Notes: generated from the sequence alone by a model not told the origin. Shown: positions 8,294 to 17,579, counted from the stretch's first letter. The stretch is DNA of 64,000 bases from Sedimentisphaera salicampi (GCF_002117005.1 NZ_CP021023.1:3128294-3192293), one strand, 5' to 3'. Made by a program: numbers and translations.

Positions 8294-9304
8294 TTATTCG
8301 AAAACTCCCGGGATTTCTGCACCGCAGAGTTCGCATTTGCCTTTAATAACTCCATCCGGATCTGCTGAGAATCCCGAGCGGGAGATTATCAGCTTTCCGC
8401 AGTTGTGGCAGTAGGTGTTAGAATCGAGCATTACATTTCCGGGATATACATACTTCAGCCCCGTATCTCTCGCAATCTCGCAGGCCTTTTGGATTCGTTC
8501 AGGCGTTTGGGCGGGCGTGTCCTTCATCTCTGCACACGGATAGAATGCCGATAGATGCAGTGGAACAAATTCAGATACCTCGCCCGCTATGAATTCCGCT
8601 ATAGAGTGTATTTCCTCGTCGCTGTCGTTCAGCCCGGGTATCAGCAGGGTGGTAAGCTCGATCCAAATGCCGAGATTGAGTGCGAGTTTGATGCTTTCTT
8701 TTACTGGTGCAAGCGTTGCTGAGCAGAAATCACGGTAAAAATCTTCCGTGTTCGCTTTGAGGTCAATGTTTGCCGCATCCAGCCATCCTGACGCCTTCTC
8801 CCAAACCTGCGGCTTCATATAACCGTTAGTAACGAAAACGTTTTTCAGCCCCTTTTCTCTTGCGGCAAGAGCAGTATCTTCAGCAAGCTCATAAAAAATT
8901 GTTGGCTCGGTGTATGTGTATGAAATGCTTTTGCAATTGTGCTTAATTGCGGACTCGGCTATATCTTCAGGGCAAACTTTGCTTGTCCTCTCCAGAAGCT
9001 GCTGGTTTATTTGGCTTATCTGCCAGTTTTGGCAGAATTTGCACCTGAAATTGCACCCGGGAGCGCAAATGGAAAAGCTTGAGGTTGAAGGGAGGAAGTG
9101 GTTCAGGGGTTTCTTTTCAATCTTATCTGCGTTTGCAGAGCAGAGGCAGTGGTAGTTCAGGGTTTTGAGTTCACCGTCTTGATTCTGCCGAACTCCGCAA
9201 AAGCCCACTCCGCCCGGTTTTATTACGCATTCCCGGCTGCACAGCTCACATTTTACAGTGCTCTCTTGCTTTTGATCCCAGAAACGTGCTCTTTCATATT
9301 TCAT
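8294..9304 (-). CDS. amrS: AmmeMemoRadiSam-type radical SAM enzyme
   Basis: Radical SAM protein of the AmrS family, related to pyruvate formate-lyase activating enzymes. The cluster motif is CNFRCKFCQNW (Cx3Cx2C). An upstream Cys motif (CELCSREC) and FCGVRQN are typical of the family. The C-terminal end holds a zinc-ribbon-like pair, CHNCGKLI and CELCGAE, an extension worth noting. The other family partners (AMMECR1 and Memo) are not in the window. It is the last gene of the rnc-pyr operon, six bases after the NYN gene. The reaction is unknown to me. Confidence 0.88.
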   Translation of the reverse strand: MKYERARFWDQKQESTVKCELCSRECVIKPGGVGFCGVRQNQDGELKTLNYHCLCSANADKIEKKPLNHFLPSTSSFSICAPGCNFRCKFCQNWQISQINQQLLERTSKVCPEDIAESAIKHNCKSISYTYTEPTIFYELAEDTALAAREKGLKNVFVTNGYMKPQVWEKASGWLDAANIDLKANTEDFYRDFCSATLAPVKESIKLALNLGIWIELTTLLIPGLNDSDEEIHSIAEFIAGEVSEFVPLHLSAFYPCAEMKDTPAQTPERIQKACEIARDTGLKYVYPGNVMLDSNTYCHNCGKLIISRSGFSADPDGVIKGKCELCGAEIPGVFE

Positions 9305-9310
9305 AAAGTC

Positions 9311-9805
9311 CTACTCATCAATACCAAAATAATCTAACCACTGATCCACTTCGCAGGGGTCTATGCCTTTGCGTTTGGCTTCCGGCTCTTTTTTCTTGGG
9401 CGGTTTGCGGTTGATATCCTCAACCAGATCAAGCCAGAAATCGTTGCTCAGCTTTATCAAAGCCTTGCTTCGCCTTGCAGCATCTCGCACCTGCCTGTCA
9501 TTAGAAACCACCACAAGGCTTGATGGCCCCGAGTCGTCTTCTATATCCTCCACAAGAAAATCGTCTGCCTCGTAATCTTCGCCCGAAAATAAAACCTCAA
9601 CATTGCTCAGGCAGTTATAGAAGCTTTTATCAATCGGGCCTGTACCGTCAAAATAAAGCACAGCCCTTTCATTTCGTTTTACAAGATAGCTCTCCAGAGC
9701 CTTGCAAAGCAAATCTGCGGCGTGGTGCACCTCAAAGCCGGCCAGCTGCTCGCCGGAATTTTTCATCGCAAATACAAGGTTATGGCCGTCTATCAAATAC
9801 CTCAA
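9311..9805 (-). CDS. NYN/PIN-like RNA-binding nuclease domain protein (YacP-like)
   Basis: Single-domain protein of about 164 residues with the PIN-like fold of the YacP/NYN group, which cut or bind RNA. The start RYLIDGHNL carries the first conserved acidic residue. DYEADDFLV and VVVSNDRQVRDAAR carry further acidic positions of the putative active site. No ATG exists at the N terminus. TTG 9805 is preferred because AGGA lies about seven bases upstream, at the end of pyrC; TTG 9811 is the alternative. Coupling to pyrC and sharing a transcript with RNase III suggest an RNA-processing role (inference). Confidence 0.8.
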   Translation of the reverse strand: MRYLIDGHNLVFAMKNSGEQLAGFEVHHAADLLCKALESYLVKRNERAVLYFDGTGPIDKSFYNCLSNVEVLFSGEDYEADDFLVEDIEDDSGPSSLVVVSNDRQVRDAARRSKALIKLSNDFWLDLVEDINRKPPKKKEPEAKRKGIDPCEVDQWLDYFGIDE

Positions 9806-9807
9806 TA

Positions 9808-11121
9808 TCAATTCCTCTCTGAGCTGTATCTAACTTCTCCGCCAACGATAGTACAGCTTACCCTCCCTTTCACATTCCATCCATGGAATGGGCAGTTGCG
9901 GGCTTTCGAAATGAATTTATTTACATCAATCTGCCATTTTTCTTCGGGGTCGAATATTGTTACATCTCCCCATTTACCTTTTGTAAATGAGCCTTTGGTG
10001 TCGTTAATCCCGAGTATTTCAGCAGGCCTGCACGTGAGCATGGCAATAAGCTCAGACCACTCAATTATTCCATCTTCTATCAGAGCCTTCTCAAACAAAG
10101 GTAAAGCGCTCTCAAGCCCGATAATTCCGAAAGGAGCATATAAAAATTCGAGCTCCTTTTCGCTCTGCAGATGCGGGGCGTGGTCGGTTATCAGTGCATC
10201 AATTACGCCTTCTTTAACCGCTTCTTTTAAGGCTGCAATATCTTCTTCTGTCCTGAGCGGAGGATTCATCTTGTAATTAGTATCGTACTCAGCCACTGTT
10301 TGTTCATTCAGAAGCAGGTGGTGCGGGGTAACCTCGCAGGTAACCGGAATACCTTCCTGTTTGGCTCTTCTGATTATATCAACAGAGCCTTTCGTAGATA
10401 TGTGCTGGGCATGATATTTAGTTTTAATGCTTTTATTGAGCTGTATATCCCGCCAGAGCATAAGCTCTTCAGCCAGAGGGCTCATTCCGGGAAGACCGAG
10501 CAGTGTTGAATTGAAGCCCGCATTTATCACCCCATTCCCCGCAAGCGAATTGTCCTGACAGTGCTGGCTCACAACAAGTCCGAACATACTTGCATATTTC
10601 AGGGCTTTACGCATTACTGAGGCATCCTGCAAGCCAGTGCCGTCGTCGGTAAAGCCAACTGCTCCTGCTCCTGCCATAAGCCCCATTTCTGAAAGCTCCA
10701 CTCCTTTGCGGTCTTTTGTGAGAGCGCCCATCGCGTAAACGTGGGTTTTCCTCGTCTGACGTCCCATTCTGTGCACAAACTCTATGCTCGTTTCGTCCTG
10801 AATGGTCGGGTCTGTATTCGGCATACAAACCACGGACGTATAACCGCCCGCCACAGCTGCATGTGAGCCGCTTCTGATCGTTTCCTCTTCTTCGTCTCCC
10901 GGTTCGCGGAAGTGTACGTGCATATCGATAAACCCGGGGCAGACAATTTTACCCGAAGCGTCTATCACTTTTTCTTCAGGCAGCTCTTTATGCGGTTTTC
11001 CAACTTCGCAAATCTTGCCTGCCTCAATCAGAACATCGCAAACCGAATCGATCTCATTCAGCGGATCGATGACCCTGCCGTTTTTTATAAGTAGCTCGTT
11101 TGTATTTATTTTATTGCCCAT
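9808..11121 (-). CDS. pyrC: dihydroorotase, class I
   Basis: Zinc amidohydrolase that closes carbamoyl aspartate to dihydroorotate, step three of pyrimidine synthesis. The metal-binding DMHVHFREPG lies near residue 60. Further metal and catalytic positions appear in QHCQDN, YHAQHIST and ITDHAPH. At 437 residues with a CMPNTDPT segment it fits the class I, Aquifex/Bacillus-like form. It sits directly after pyrB, 33 bases away, and its stop overlaps the start region of the NYN gene. A pyrB-pyrC pair behind pyrR is a classic arrangement. ATG 11121. Confidence 0.95.
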   Translation of the reverse strand: MGNKINTNELLIKNGRVIDPLNEIDSVCDVLIEAGKICEVGKPHKELPEEKVIDASGKIVCPGFIDMHVHFREPGDEEEETIRSGSHAAVAGGYTSVVCMPNTDPTIQDETSIEFVHRMGRQTRKTHVYAMGALTKDRKGVELSEMGLMAGAGAVGFTDDGTGLQDASVMRKALKYASMFGLVVSQHCQDNSLAGNGVINAGFNSTLLGLPGMSPLAEELMLWRDIQLNKSIKTKYHAQHISTKGSVDIIRRAKQEGIPVTCEVTPHHLLLNEQTVAEYDTNYKMNPPLRTEEDIAALKEAVKEGVIDALITDHAPHLQSEKELEFLYAPFGIIGLESALPLFEKALIEDGIIEWSELIAMLTCRPAEILGINDTKGSFTKGKWGDVTIFDPEEKWQIDVNKFISKARNCPFHGWNVKGRVSCTIVGGEVRYSSERN

Positions 11122-11154
11122 AAGTTTTCCCGCTGAAGCAAGTTTAGCTTTTGA

Positions 11155-12090
11155 TTATTCCGGTGCTCTGCTCACAAGGAACAAAACCGCCATTCGCACG
11201 GCAATCCCGTTTGTAACCTGTTTTAGGATGAGGCTGTTCGCCCCGTCTGCCACAGAGCTTTCTATTTCCATCCCTCGGTTCATCGGCCCGGGGTGCATCA
11301 CAGCGATATTGTCCTTCGCTCTTTTCATCCGCTGTTCGGTGAGACCGAAGAGCCTTGTGTATTCCCTTTTAGAAGGGAAGGGGTTGCTTGAGAGCCTTTC
11401 AAACTGAACCCGGAGCATATTAACCACATCAAGCGATTCGATAACATCATCAAAACTGTTTGAAACCTTCACCGGCAGATCGCCTATCGGAGGCATCAGC
11501 GTGGGAGGGCCTATCAGCGTTACCTCAGCCCCGAGCTTTGTCATAGCATAGACATTGCTCCTTGCAACTCTCGAATTGGCAATATCGCCCACAATCCCAA
11601 TTTTCAGTCCGTCAAGGCTGCCGAATTTTTCCCTGATTGTGTACACATCAAGAAGGGCCTGAGTGGGGTGTTCATGGAAGCCGTCGCCTGCATTTACTAC
11701 GCAGGCATCAATGCTTCTGCTCAAAAGCTTGGGCGTGCCTCCGGCATTGTGCCTTATTACTACTAAATCAACACCCATCGCCTCGAGATTTCTCGCTGTA
11801 TCAAGAAGGGTTTCGCCCTTGCTCAGAGCGCTTGATTTTTTTGTAAATTCTATAACATCTGCGCTCAGCCTTCTGGATGCAAGGGTGAAGCTGTTCCTCG
11901 TTCTCGTGCTGTCTTCAAAGAACATATTAACAACTACCTTACCCCTCAGAACAGGCGTCTTTTTTATGCTCCTTTTATTTACCTCTGCAAAGGATTTTGC
12001 AGTATCCAGGATAAGCTCTATCTCTTCTCTGCTCAATTCCCGCAGACCGAGAAGGTGCTTCCTTGTCCACTCGATTTTTCCTTCTGCCAT
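11155..12090 (-). CDS. pyrB: aspartate carbamoyltransferase catalytic subunit
   Basis: Transfers the carbamoyl group from carbamoyl phosphate to aspartate, the committed step of pyrimidine synthesis. The carbamoyl-phosphate site appears as FEDSTRTRNSF and HPTQALLD, and VIRHNAGGTP and MHPGPMNRG are also family signatures. ATG 12090 has GGAG seven bases upstream; the TTG just before it is discarded. No pyrI regulatory subunit gene is present. It lies between pyrR and pyrC on the same transcript. Confidence 0.95.
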   Translation of the reverse strand: MAEGKIEWTRKHLLGLRELSREEIELILDTAKSFAEVNKRSIKKTPVLRGKVVVNMFFEDSTRTRNSFTLASRRLSADVIEFTKKSSALSKGETLLDTARNLEAMGVDLVVIRHNAGGTPKLLSRSIDACVVNAGDGFHEHPTQALLDVYTIREKFGSLDGLKIGIVGDIANSRVARSNVYAMTKLGAEVTLIGPPTLMPPIGDLPVKVSNSFDDVIESLDVVNMLRVQFERLSSNPFPSKREYTRLFGLTEQRMKRAKDNIAVMHPGPMNRGMEIESSVADGANSLILKQVTNGIAVRMAVLFLVSRAPE

Positions 12091-12124
12091 CAAACCGCTC
12101 CGGTATTTTTTTCTTTCTCGGTAA

Positions 12125-12661
12125 TTATTTGCTGTCTATGAATATGCCGTCTTTCCCTTCAACTTCCCTGAACTTTACAGTCAGAAGTTCATCTTCTGCG
12201 AGATTGTCGAAATAATCGCCGACAAAATCCGCCTGAATCGGAAACTCTCTTCCTCCTCTGTCCAGCAGAACGGCAAGCATAATCTTTGCAGGCCTGCCGA
12301 ATTCTACCACTGCATCCATTGCAGCCCTGCAGGAACGTCCGGTATGCAGCACATCATCTGCAAGTATTATTATCTTGTGGTTTATATCGAAGTTTATCTC
12401 TGTTACCCCAACCACAGGCACTGCCTTAGGCCCCCTGATTGTGATGTCATCTCTGTAGAAAGTTATGTCGATTGAGCCAAATTCCACATCACCGCCCAGT
12501 TTTTTGTTGAGCGAATCGGCCAGACGTCTTGCAACTATTACGCCCTTGTTTCTTATCCCGAGAATTCCGATTTTGGATTTATCAAAACCCCGGTTTTTGA
12601 TCTGCTCGGCCATATTTTCAATAGCAGATTCAACTTTTTCTCCGCCGTAAATTTTTTTCAT
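12125..12661 (-). CDS. pyrR: bifunctional pyr operon regulator / uracil phosphoribosyltransferase
   Basis: PyrR binds pyr mRNA in response to UMP and also has uracil phosphoribosyltransferase activity. The PRPP-binding loop ILADDVLHTGRSCRAA is intact. The DITFYRDD segment and the C-terminal PIQADFVGDYF region are typical. Length (178 residues) is normal. It is 12 bases after rnc and 34 bases before pyrB, so there is no room for a separate attenuator directly in front of it. Any control site would have to lie before rnc or in the short pyrR-pyrB gap. Confidence 0.94.
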   Translation of the reverse strand: MKKIYGGEKVESAIENMAEQIKNRGFDKSKIGILGIRNKGVIVARRLADSLNKKLGGDVEFGSIDITFYRDDITIRGPKAVPVVGVTEINFDINHKIIILADDVLHTGRSCRAAMDAVVEFGRPAKIMLAVLLDRGGREFPIQADFVGDYFDNLAEDELLTVKFREVEGKDGIFIDSK

Positions 12662-12673
12662 AGCAAAAATTTC

Positions 12674-13450
12674 CTAATCACATTCAGCCGCTTTGCACTG
12701 TTTTTTGCTGCTTGAAGTGTATTTTTCTGTCATTTCATTCTTTACCTGCCCGTCGGAATGAGAATCCTCTTCAATCAGGTTTAAATTGTCAAGAGCATTG
12801 TAAGCTGCCTTTTGTTCAGCTTCCTTTTTGTTCATCCCCCAGCCTTTACCGAGGCTCTTTTTATCCCACAGGGCTTCTGCCTGAAAACATTTGTGGTGCT
12901 CCGGGCCTTGTTCATCAACTATTTCATAAACGGGCGCTTCGCCGTGTTTTTTCTGGAAATACTGCTGGAGCACCGATTTGTAATTGCCCTGATGCTGGCT
13001 CTCCGCAGCTTCAATTATATAAGGTTTGAAAAGCCCTAAAACCAGTTCTGTTGTCTGCTTGAGGCCGCTGTCTAAATAAACTGCAGCTATAAGAGCCTCC
13101 AGCACTCCGGCAGCTATTGAACCGCTCAGCGACCCGAACTTTTCAGCGCCTTTGCCCACCTTGATATGTTCGTTCAGCTTAAGCGGCTCAGCTATTTTCG
13201 AGCAAACCTTGCGTGAAACAACCAGACCTTTAATCTTTGTAAGCTCGCCTTCGCTGTAGTCCGGGTATGAATTGTATATAAATTCGCAAATTATCAAATC
13301 TAAAACGGCATCACCGAAGAATTCGAGCCGTTCATTGCTCAGAGATCTTTCTGAAACACTTGAAGTGTGTGTGAGGGCTTTATCAAGAAGGCTCTCATCT
13401 TTGAACTGGTAGCCTATTGCATTCTGCAGAGCTGAAATGTCGCCGGCCAT
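12674..13450 (-). CDS. rnc: ribonuclease III
   Basis: Double-stranded RNA endonuclease that matures rRNA and other transcripts. The signature SNERLEFFGDAVLDLI holds the catalytic acidic residues, and a second acidic helix follows (GVLEALIAAVYLDSG). A C-terminal double-stranded RNA-binding domain lies at about residues 150-225 (from NYKSVLQQYF to EAEQKAAYNAL). The last ~30 residues are a polar tail not needed for the fold. ATG 13450. It is the first gene of the six-gene minus-strand operon, so RNase III and pyrimidine synthesis are probably co-transcribed. Confidence 0.95.
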   Translation of the reverse strand: MAGDISALQNAIGYQFKDESLLDKALTHTSSVSERSLSNERLEFFGDAVLDLIICEFIYNSYPDYSEGELTKIKGLVVSRKVCSKIAEPLKLNEHIKVGKGAEKFGSLSGSIAAGVLEALIAAVYLDSGLKQTTELVLGLFKPYIIEAAESQHQGNYKSVLQQYFQKKHGEAPVYEIVDEQGPEHHKCFQAEALWDKKSLGKGWGMNKKEAEQKAAYNALDNLNLIEEDSHSDGQVKNEMTEKYTSSSKKQCKAAECD

Positions 13451-13578
13451 AGTAAATTCTTAAAATCCGAATAATCTCAAAACTGTTTATGTTAAAAATG
13501 ATCTTTGAATATAAGACTAACACTTTTCAGAAAAATATCAAAAACCATTTACTCCAAATGTCCGGTTTGCAAGTGATG

Positions 13579-14673
13579 CTATCTGCCTGATTCAGTAAGT
13601 ATGCATCTTGTCCCGTGTGCAGACCAGCACTTATTGCAGCTTATGCACATAGGTCTGTAGTTGGGATATTTAGACCATCTTTTCACCAGATCGTGCTCGC
13701 AGGTAAACGGCCTGCTCATAGCAAAGAAGCCCACTTCAGTTTCATTAAGAGCCTTCTGCATCCATTCAAAATCACGGTGCCCGCCTACAGAGATTACATC
13801 ACTTTCAACAGCACCCGCTGTTTTTGCGGCTTCAGTAAAGAAGTAAGACTCATCTTCTTTCCCTCTTATTGGTCTTATGGGCCTGAGCCTTTCCGGCGAG
13901 CCCGCCATTGCTCCGCTAACCTCAATAGCATCAAGCCCCTTTTCCGAGAGTCTTGAGCATACTGAAAGAGATTCTTCAAAAGTGAGGCCGGGGTCTTCGC
14001 CGTTGAAGTCGTCGCAATTGATTTTTATGAATATTGGGAAATCTCCGCAAAGCTCTCTGGCCTGCTCGTAGGTTTCGTAAATTATTCTTGCACGGTTTTT
14101 AACAGCTCCCCCGTATGAATCGCTTCTGCGGTTGTAGTATGGGCTCAGGAATTTGCTGAACAGATACCCGTGCGCGCAGTGCAGCTGAACGGCATCAAAT
14201 CCGCTCTTTTTGGCCCTCAGACATGCCTGAGCAAAAGCATTCTCAACCTTTTTTATATCCTCGCAGGTCATTTCTTCCGGCGTAACCCTATACATCTTAT
14301 CCTGCACAGCGGAAGGCCCGAGAACCCTTCTTTTCCTTGCACGGAATTTAGATTGAGAGCTGCCTCCAGCAAGCTGAACGGCAATTTTCGCCCCCTCAGC
14401 TCTAACCTTTTCAGTAAGTTTCTGGTAGCTGTCGATAAAGCAGTCGTCGTACATCCCGATCATTCTAGGTGCCGCAAGGTCGTCCTCCATAACACGTGCA
14501 AAACCGGTTATAATCATACCAATCCCGCCGCTGGCGAAATCTGTATATAGATTTTCAAGCTTCTCGGTAGGGTAGCCGTGCTCGTCTGCCATATTCTCCC
14601 ATGTAGCAGAACGCACGAGCCTGTTTGAAACTTCTATTCCGCCAAGTGTTGTTGTTTCTAAAAGTTTTTTCAT
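13579..14673 (-). CDS. NADH:flavin oxidoreductase, old yellow enzyme family
   Basis: FMN-dependent TIM-barrel oxidoreductase of the 2,4-dienoyl-CoA reductase type. Visible features are the N-terminal VSNRLVRSATWE, the catalytic segment QLHCAHGYLFSKFLSPYYN and ISVGGHRDF near the FMN phosphate site. The protein ends in CISCNKCW followed by another Cys (TRC). These are the Cys ligands of the 4Fe-4S cluster of two-domain dienoyl reductases, yet the FAD/NAD domain that normally follows is absent. The start ATG 14673 gives 364 residues; a TTG at 14724 would add 17 residues and overlap the response regulator. The substrate is unknown. Confidence 0.85.
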   Translation of the reverse strand: MKKLLETTTLGGIEVSNRLVRSATWENMADEHGYPTEKLENLYTDFASGGIGMIITGFARVMEDDLAAPRMIGMYDDCFIDSYQKLTEKVRAEGAKIAVQLAGGSSQSKFRARKRRVLGPSAVQDKMYRVTPEEMTCEDIKKVENAFAQACLRAKKSGFDAVQLHCAHGYLFSKFLSPYYNRRSDSYGGAVKNRARIIYETYEQARELCGDFPIFIKINCDDFNGEDPGLTFEESLSVCSRLSEKGLDAIEVSGAMAGSPERLRPIRPIRGKEDESYFFTEAAKTAGAVESDVISVGGHRDFEWMQKALNETEVGFFAMSRPFTCEHDLVKRWSKYPNYRPMCISCNKCWSAHGTRCILTESGR

Positions 14674-14710
14674 AAATATCAAATAGGCATTAGCTTTTCG
14701 AAAGTTCAAT

Positions 14711-15358
14711 CTAAACTTCAGCAATACCTTGTTTTATAGCAAACCTTACCAGCCCTGCGCTGGAATCTATCCCAAGCATTTTCATAATTCGATACTTGTG
14801 AAATTCTACCGTTCTCGAGGAAATGTTCAAATCTGAAGCGATTTCTTTTGCGCTTTTGCCGTGGGAGAGAAGCTGTAGGATTTCTTTCTGCCTTTTTGTC
14901 AGATCATCAGCGGTAAAATCATCAGCAGAAGGCTGAGATTCATCAATCTTCTTCTGTATTGACGGGCTGATGTAGATGCCTCCTGCAAACGCAAGAGATA
15001 TCGCCTGGGCAAGTTCATCAGGTGCTGAGCTTTTAACCACAAATCCTGATGCACCTGCATCTATAGCTCTTCTTGCATAAGCCGGCTCGTCGTGCATCGT
15101 AAGAAACACTACTTTGATCTCAGAATTTTTCTTTTTAAGTTCCTTCAGAGCATCGATACCGTTAAGATTTGGCATACTGATATCTGCCACAATAAGCTCG
15201 GGCTTGAGCTCAGTAGCCATCTTCACCATTTCTACGCCGTCTTTGGCAATGCCCACCAAATCGTAAGACTCTTCAAGAATCTCTACAAGCCCTCTGGCAA
15301 CAATGAAATGGTCATCCGCTAAAAGTATCCTTTTTCTTTTTGTGTTTTCCTCAGTCAT
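14711..15358 (-). CDS. NarL/FixJ-type response regulator
   Basis: Transcription factor of a two-component system. The receiver domain occupies residues ~8-125, with the acidic pocket ILLADDH, phospho-acceptor Asp59 in IVADISMP and a conserved Lys in VVKSSAP. A LuxR-type helix-turn-helix lies at ~150-210 (LTKRQKEILQLLSHGKSAKE to SSRTVEFHKYRI). The ATG overlaps the end of the kinase gene by eight bases, so the two are coupled. Targets are unknown; the flavin oxidoreductase immediately downstream is a candidate. Confidence 0.93.
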   Translation of the reverse strand: MTEENTKRKRILLADDHFIVARGLVEILEESYDLVGIAKDGVEMVKMATELKPELIVADISMPNLNGIDALKELKKKNSEIKVVFLTMHDEPAYARRAIDAGASGFVVKSSAPDELAQAISLAFAGGIYISPSIQKKIDESQPSADDFTADDLTKRQKEILQLLSHGKSAKEIASDLNISSRTVEFHKYRIMKMLGIDSSAGLVRFAIKQGIAEV

Positions 15359-17006
15359 TTACAGGTATCTCCAAATTAATAACTGTTCCGCTGCCTGGTT
15401 TAGAATTAATATCCAATTTTCCGCCAGTGAGTCTGGCTCTTTCTTTCATACTAATCAATCCCAGAGATTCCTTCGTTTTTCTCAAATCTATTTCAAAGCC
15501 TATTCCGTCATCTTCTACTGAAACTTCAATAGAATCATCTTTTCTCTCTAAAAGCACGTCAACGCATTCTGCCTTCGAATGCCGTACGACATTTCGAAGA
15601 GCTTCCTGCACAATACGAAAAACTGCAAGAGCTTTATCACTGTCTATATCTTCAAAAGAACCTTTGTCTATTACCTCAATATCGAGTTCTCTCTTTTCCT
15701 TAACCAGCGAAACCTCTGATCTTATTGCTGCAACAAGACCGAGATCGTCCAGCAGAGAAGGATGGATATGTCTTGAGAGCTTCCTGATATCTTCGGAAAG
15801 CTCAAGTATATCCGTCTTGACAGCACTTATCTTATCAATTATAGCAGTACTGGAATTTTCTGCTAACATTTTTTCCAGTTTATTAATTTCTATCGCCGCT
15901 ACAGCAAGCCTTTGGGTGAACTCATCGTGCATTTCCCTTGCCAGATACCGCCTTTGAGATTCGTTTGAATTTATCAGTCTTGCGTTTAAATCCTGCAGTT
16001 CAGACTTGCTTTTTCTCAGGCTTTCCTCCCTTGCTCTGAGCTCCTGCTCGGCAATTTTCTGCTGGTGGATGTCTCTGCAAGTTCCCAGAACTCTTGAGGG
16101 GGTATCGTCCTGATCGAATTCTACTACCTTGCCCCTTGTCAGCAGCCAGCGGTATTCCCCGTCTGCCTTGAGCATCCTGTATTCAATGTTAAACAATTTT
16201 TCTTTATTAACAGATTCAATGAACGTTTGCTGGAAGGAGTCTTTGTCTTCCGGATGGACAAGCTCGATCCATTTCTCGAACGTTTCTTTTAAAGAGAAAG
16301 GCTTATACCCCAGCATTTTGTACCACTGACTGCTGAAGGTGATTTCATCTCTGCTCAAATCGTAATCAAAAACCGCATCGTTCAAAGATTCCATTGTGAG
16401 CTTGTAGAGCTCCTGCTGCTTATTGAGTTTTTCCTCAATTTTTTTGCGTTTGTCTATATCTGAACATACACCCAGTATCCGCTCGGGCTTTCCGCTGTGA
16501 TTGTAGCTTACTGTCCTTGCTCGAATGTGTACCCATTTTTCGCGGCCCTCTTTAACCACTCTGTATTCCATTGAGCAGCCGTCTATCATGCCCGTGAGCA
16601 TATCTGAGAAAAGGTTTGCAAGCTTTTGTTTGTCCGAAGAATGTGCAGACTGAACCACATCGTCGAGCCGGTAGGTATATTTGTTTTCCTCGTTCGGTAT
16701 CATATTTTTGCTCACTGAATAAAGCAAAAATTGTTCGTTCTCAACATCCACCTCAAATATATCGTCGTTCAGGCTTCTCAGAACAGTTTGATACCTCAGC
16801 TCGCCGTATTTAACCTTGTTGCGAAGGGCAGAGAGCTTTCTCCGGTGAAGAGTTATCAGCAGGATGCAAGCAGCAATCAAGACGCTTGTCAGGATAATTA
16901 TCAGCCAGAAAAATAAAGACTGAGATATTGCGGCTGAGCCAAGACTGGAACTTGAAATCTTCAGCCAATTATTAAAGAAATAAGCAGTTTTTTCAAATGC
17001 AAACAA
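15351..17006 (-). CDS. PAS sensor histidine kinase, NarX/HisKA_3 type
   Basis: Membrane-bound sensor of 551 residues. One transmembrane helix lies at ~26-48 (FFWLIIILTSVLIAA). Two PAS domains follow at ~68-185 and ~190-315, each closing with a PAC-like segment (GVCSDIDKRKKIEEKL; GTCRDIHQQKIAEQEL). The dimerisation domain has the phospho-acceptor His360 in REMHDEFTQRL, and the HATPase domain at ~455-548 shows VEDDGIGF and GLISMKERA. No ATG exists near the N terminus; TTG 17006 is the only standard start that keeps the membrane helix, so the start is less certain than the rest. The ligand is probably cytoplasmic because no periplasmic domain is present. Confidence 0.9.
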   Translation of the reverse strand: MFAFEKTAYFFNNWLKISSSSLGSAAISQSLFFWLIIILTSVLIAACILLITLHRRKLSALRNKVKYGELRYQTVLRSLNDDIFEVDVENEQFLLYSVSKNMIPNEENKYTYRLDDVVQSAHSSDKQKLANLFSDMLTGMIDGCSMEYRVVKEGREKWVHIRARTVSYNHSGKPERILGVCSDIDKRKKIEEKLNKQQELYKLTMESLNDAVFDYDLSRDEITFSSQWYKMLGYKPFSLKETFEKWIELVHPEDKDSFQQTFIESVNKEKLFNIEYRMLKADGEYRWLLTRGKVVEFDQDDTPSRVLGTCRDIHQQKIAEQELRAREESLRKSKSELQDLNARLINSNESQRRYLAREMHDEFTQRLAVAAIEINKLEKMLAENSSTAIIDKISAVKTDILELSEDIRKLSRHIHPSLLDDLGLVAAIRSEVSLVKEKRELDIEVIDKGSFEDIDSDKALAVFRIVQEALRNVVRHSKAECVDVLLERKDDSIEVSVEDDGIGFEIDLRKTKESLGLISMKERARLTGGKLDINSKPGSGTVINLEIPVND

Positions 17007-17143
17007 AATATACTCGTCTATTCAGCTTGAATATACAATTACCAAACCATCAGCATGGATTCTAACGTATTTTTTCTTGATAACAAGAAATAAAAAGATT
17101 TTGCTCTTTTTTTATAACTGGTTTTATTACATTTGTTCAGCTG

Positions 17144-17437
17144 CTATTCCAAAAACTTGGCTCTCTTTGGTTTCTTGTCATTCAGTTTGCAGGTGATTCT
17201 TGCGTGCAGATGGGCAAGAGAAATGAAAGAGAGGATGTTAAAAAAACAGGCTGCTGAATAAATCATTGCGAACTTAACCGAAGTTATCTTCCTTGCAAAT
17301 ATATACGCCGGCACAAAAACCAGGATGCCGGCTGCAAAACCTGGAAGGCTGAGCCAGTAAAGAATGAGTTTTAGTGCAATCAAAACCAAAACCCAACGTG
17401 AAATTACTGTTAATGTTTTTCGTTCTTTCTCTTCCAT
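17144..17437 (-). CDS. small membrane protein, 97 aa
   Basis: Hypothetical protein with three hydrophobic stretches: ~12-32 (SRWVLVLIALKLILYW), ~34-48 (FAAGILVFVPAYIFA) and ~54-74 (FAMIYSAACFFNILSFI). The C terminus is basic (KLNDKKPKRAKFLE). ATG 17437 has an AGGAAAA ribosome site. It lies alone between the kinase gene and the glycosidase-like gene, with gaps of more than 100 bases on both sides. I recognise no family and cannot assign a role. Confidence 0.65.
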   Translation of the reverse strand: MEEKERKTLTVISRWVLVLIALKLILYWLSLPGFAAGILVFVPAYIFARKITSVKFAMIYSAACFFNILSFISLAHLHARITCKLNDKKPKRAKFLE

Positions 17438-17579
17438 AAATATTTTCCTGTCTCAGAAATTTACACTACACAAGCAATTATTCAAGTACATTCTATTTTC
17501 GAACATAGATTTTCCTTGCTGCATTTAAGATAAATAAAATCAGACGCTTTATGATAGGGAAAAGGCCTTTAGAAAATTA

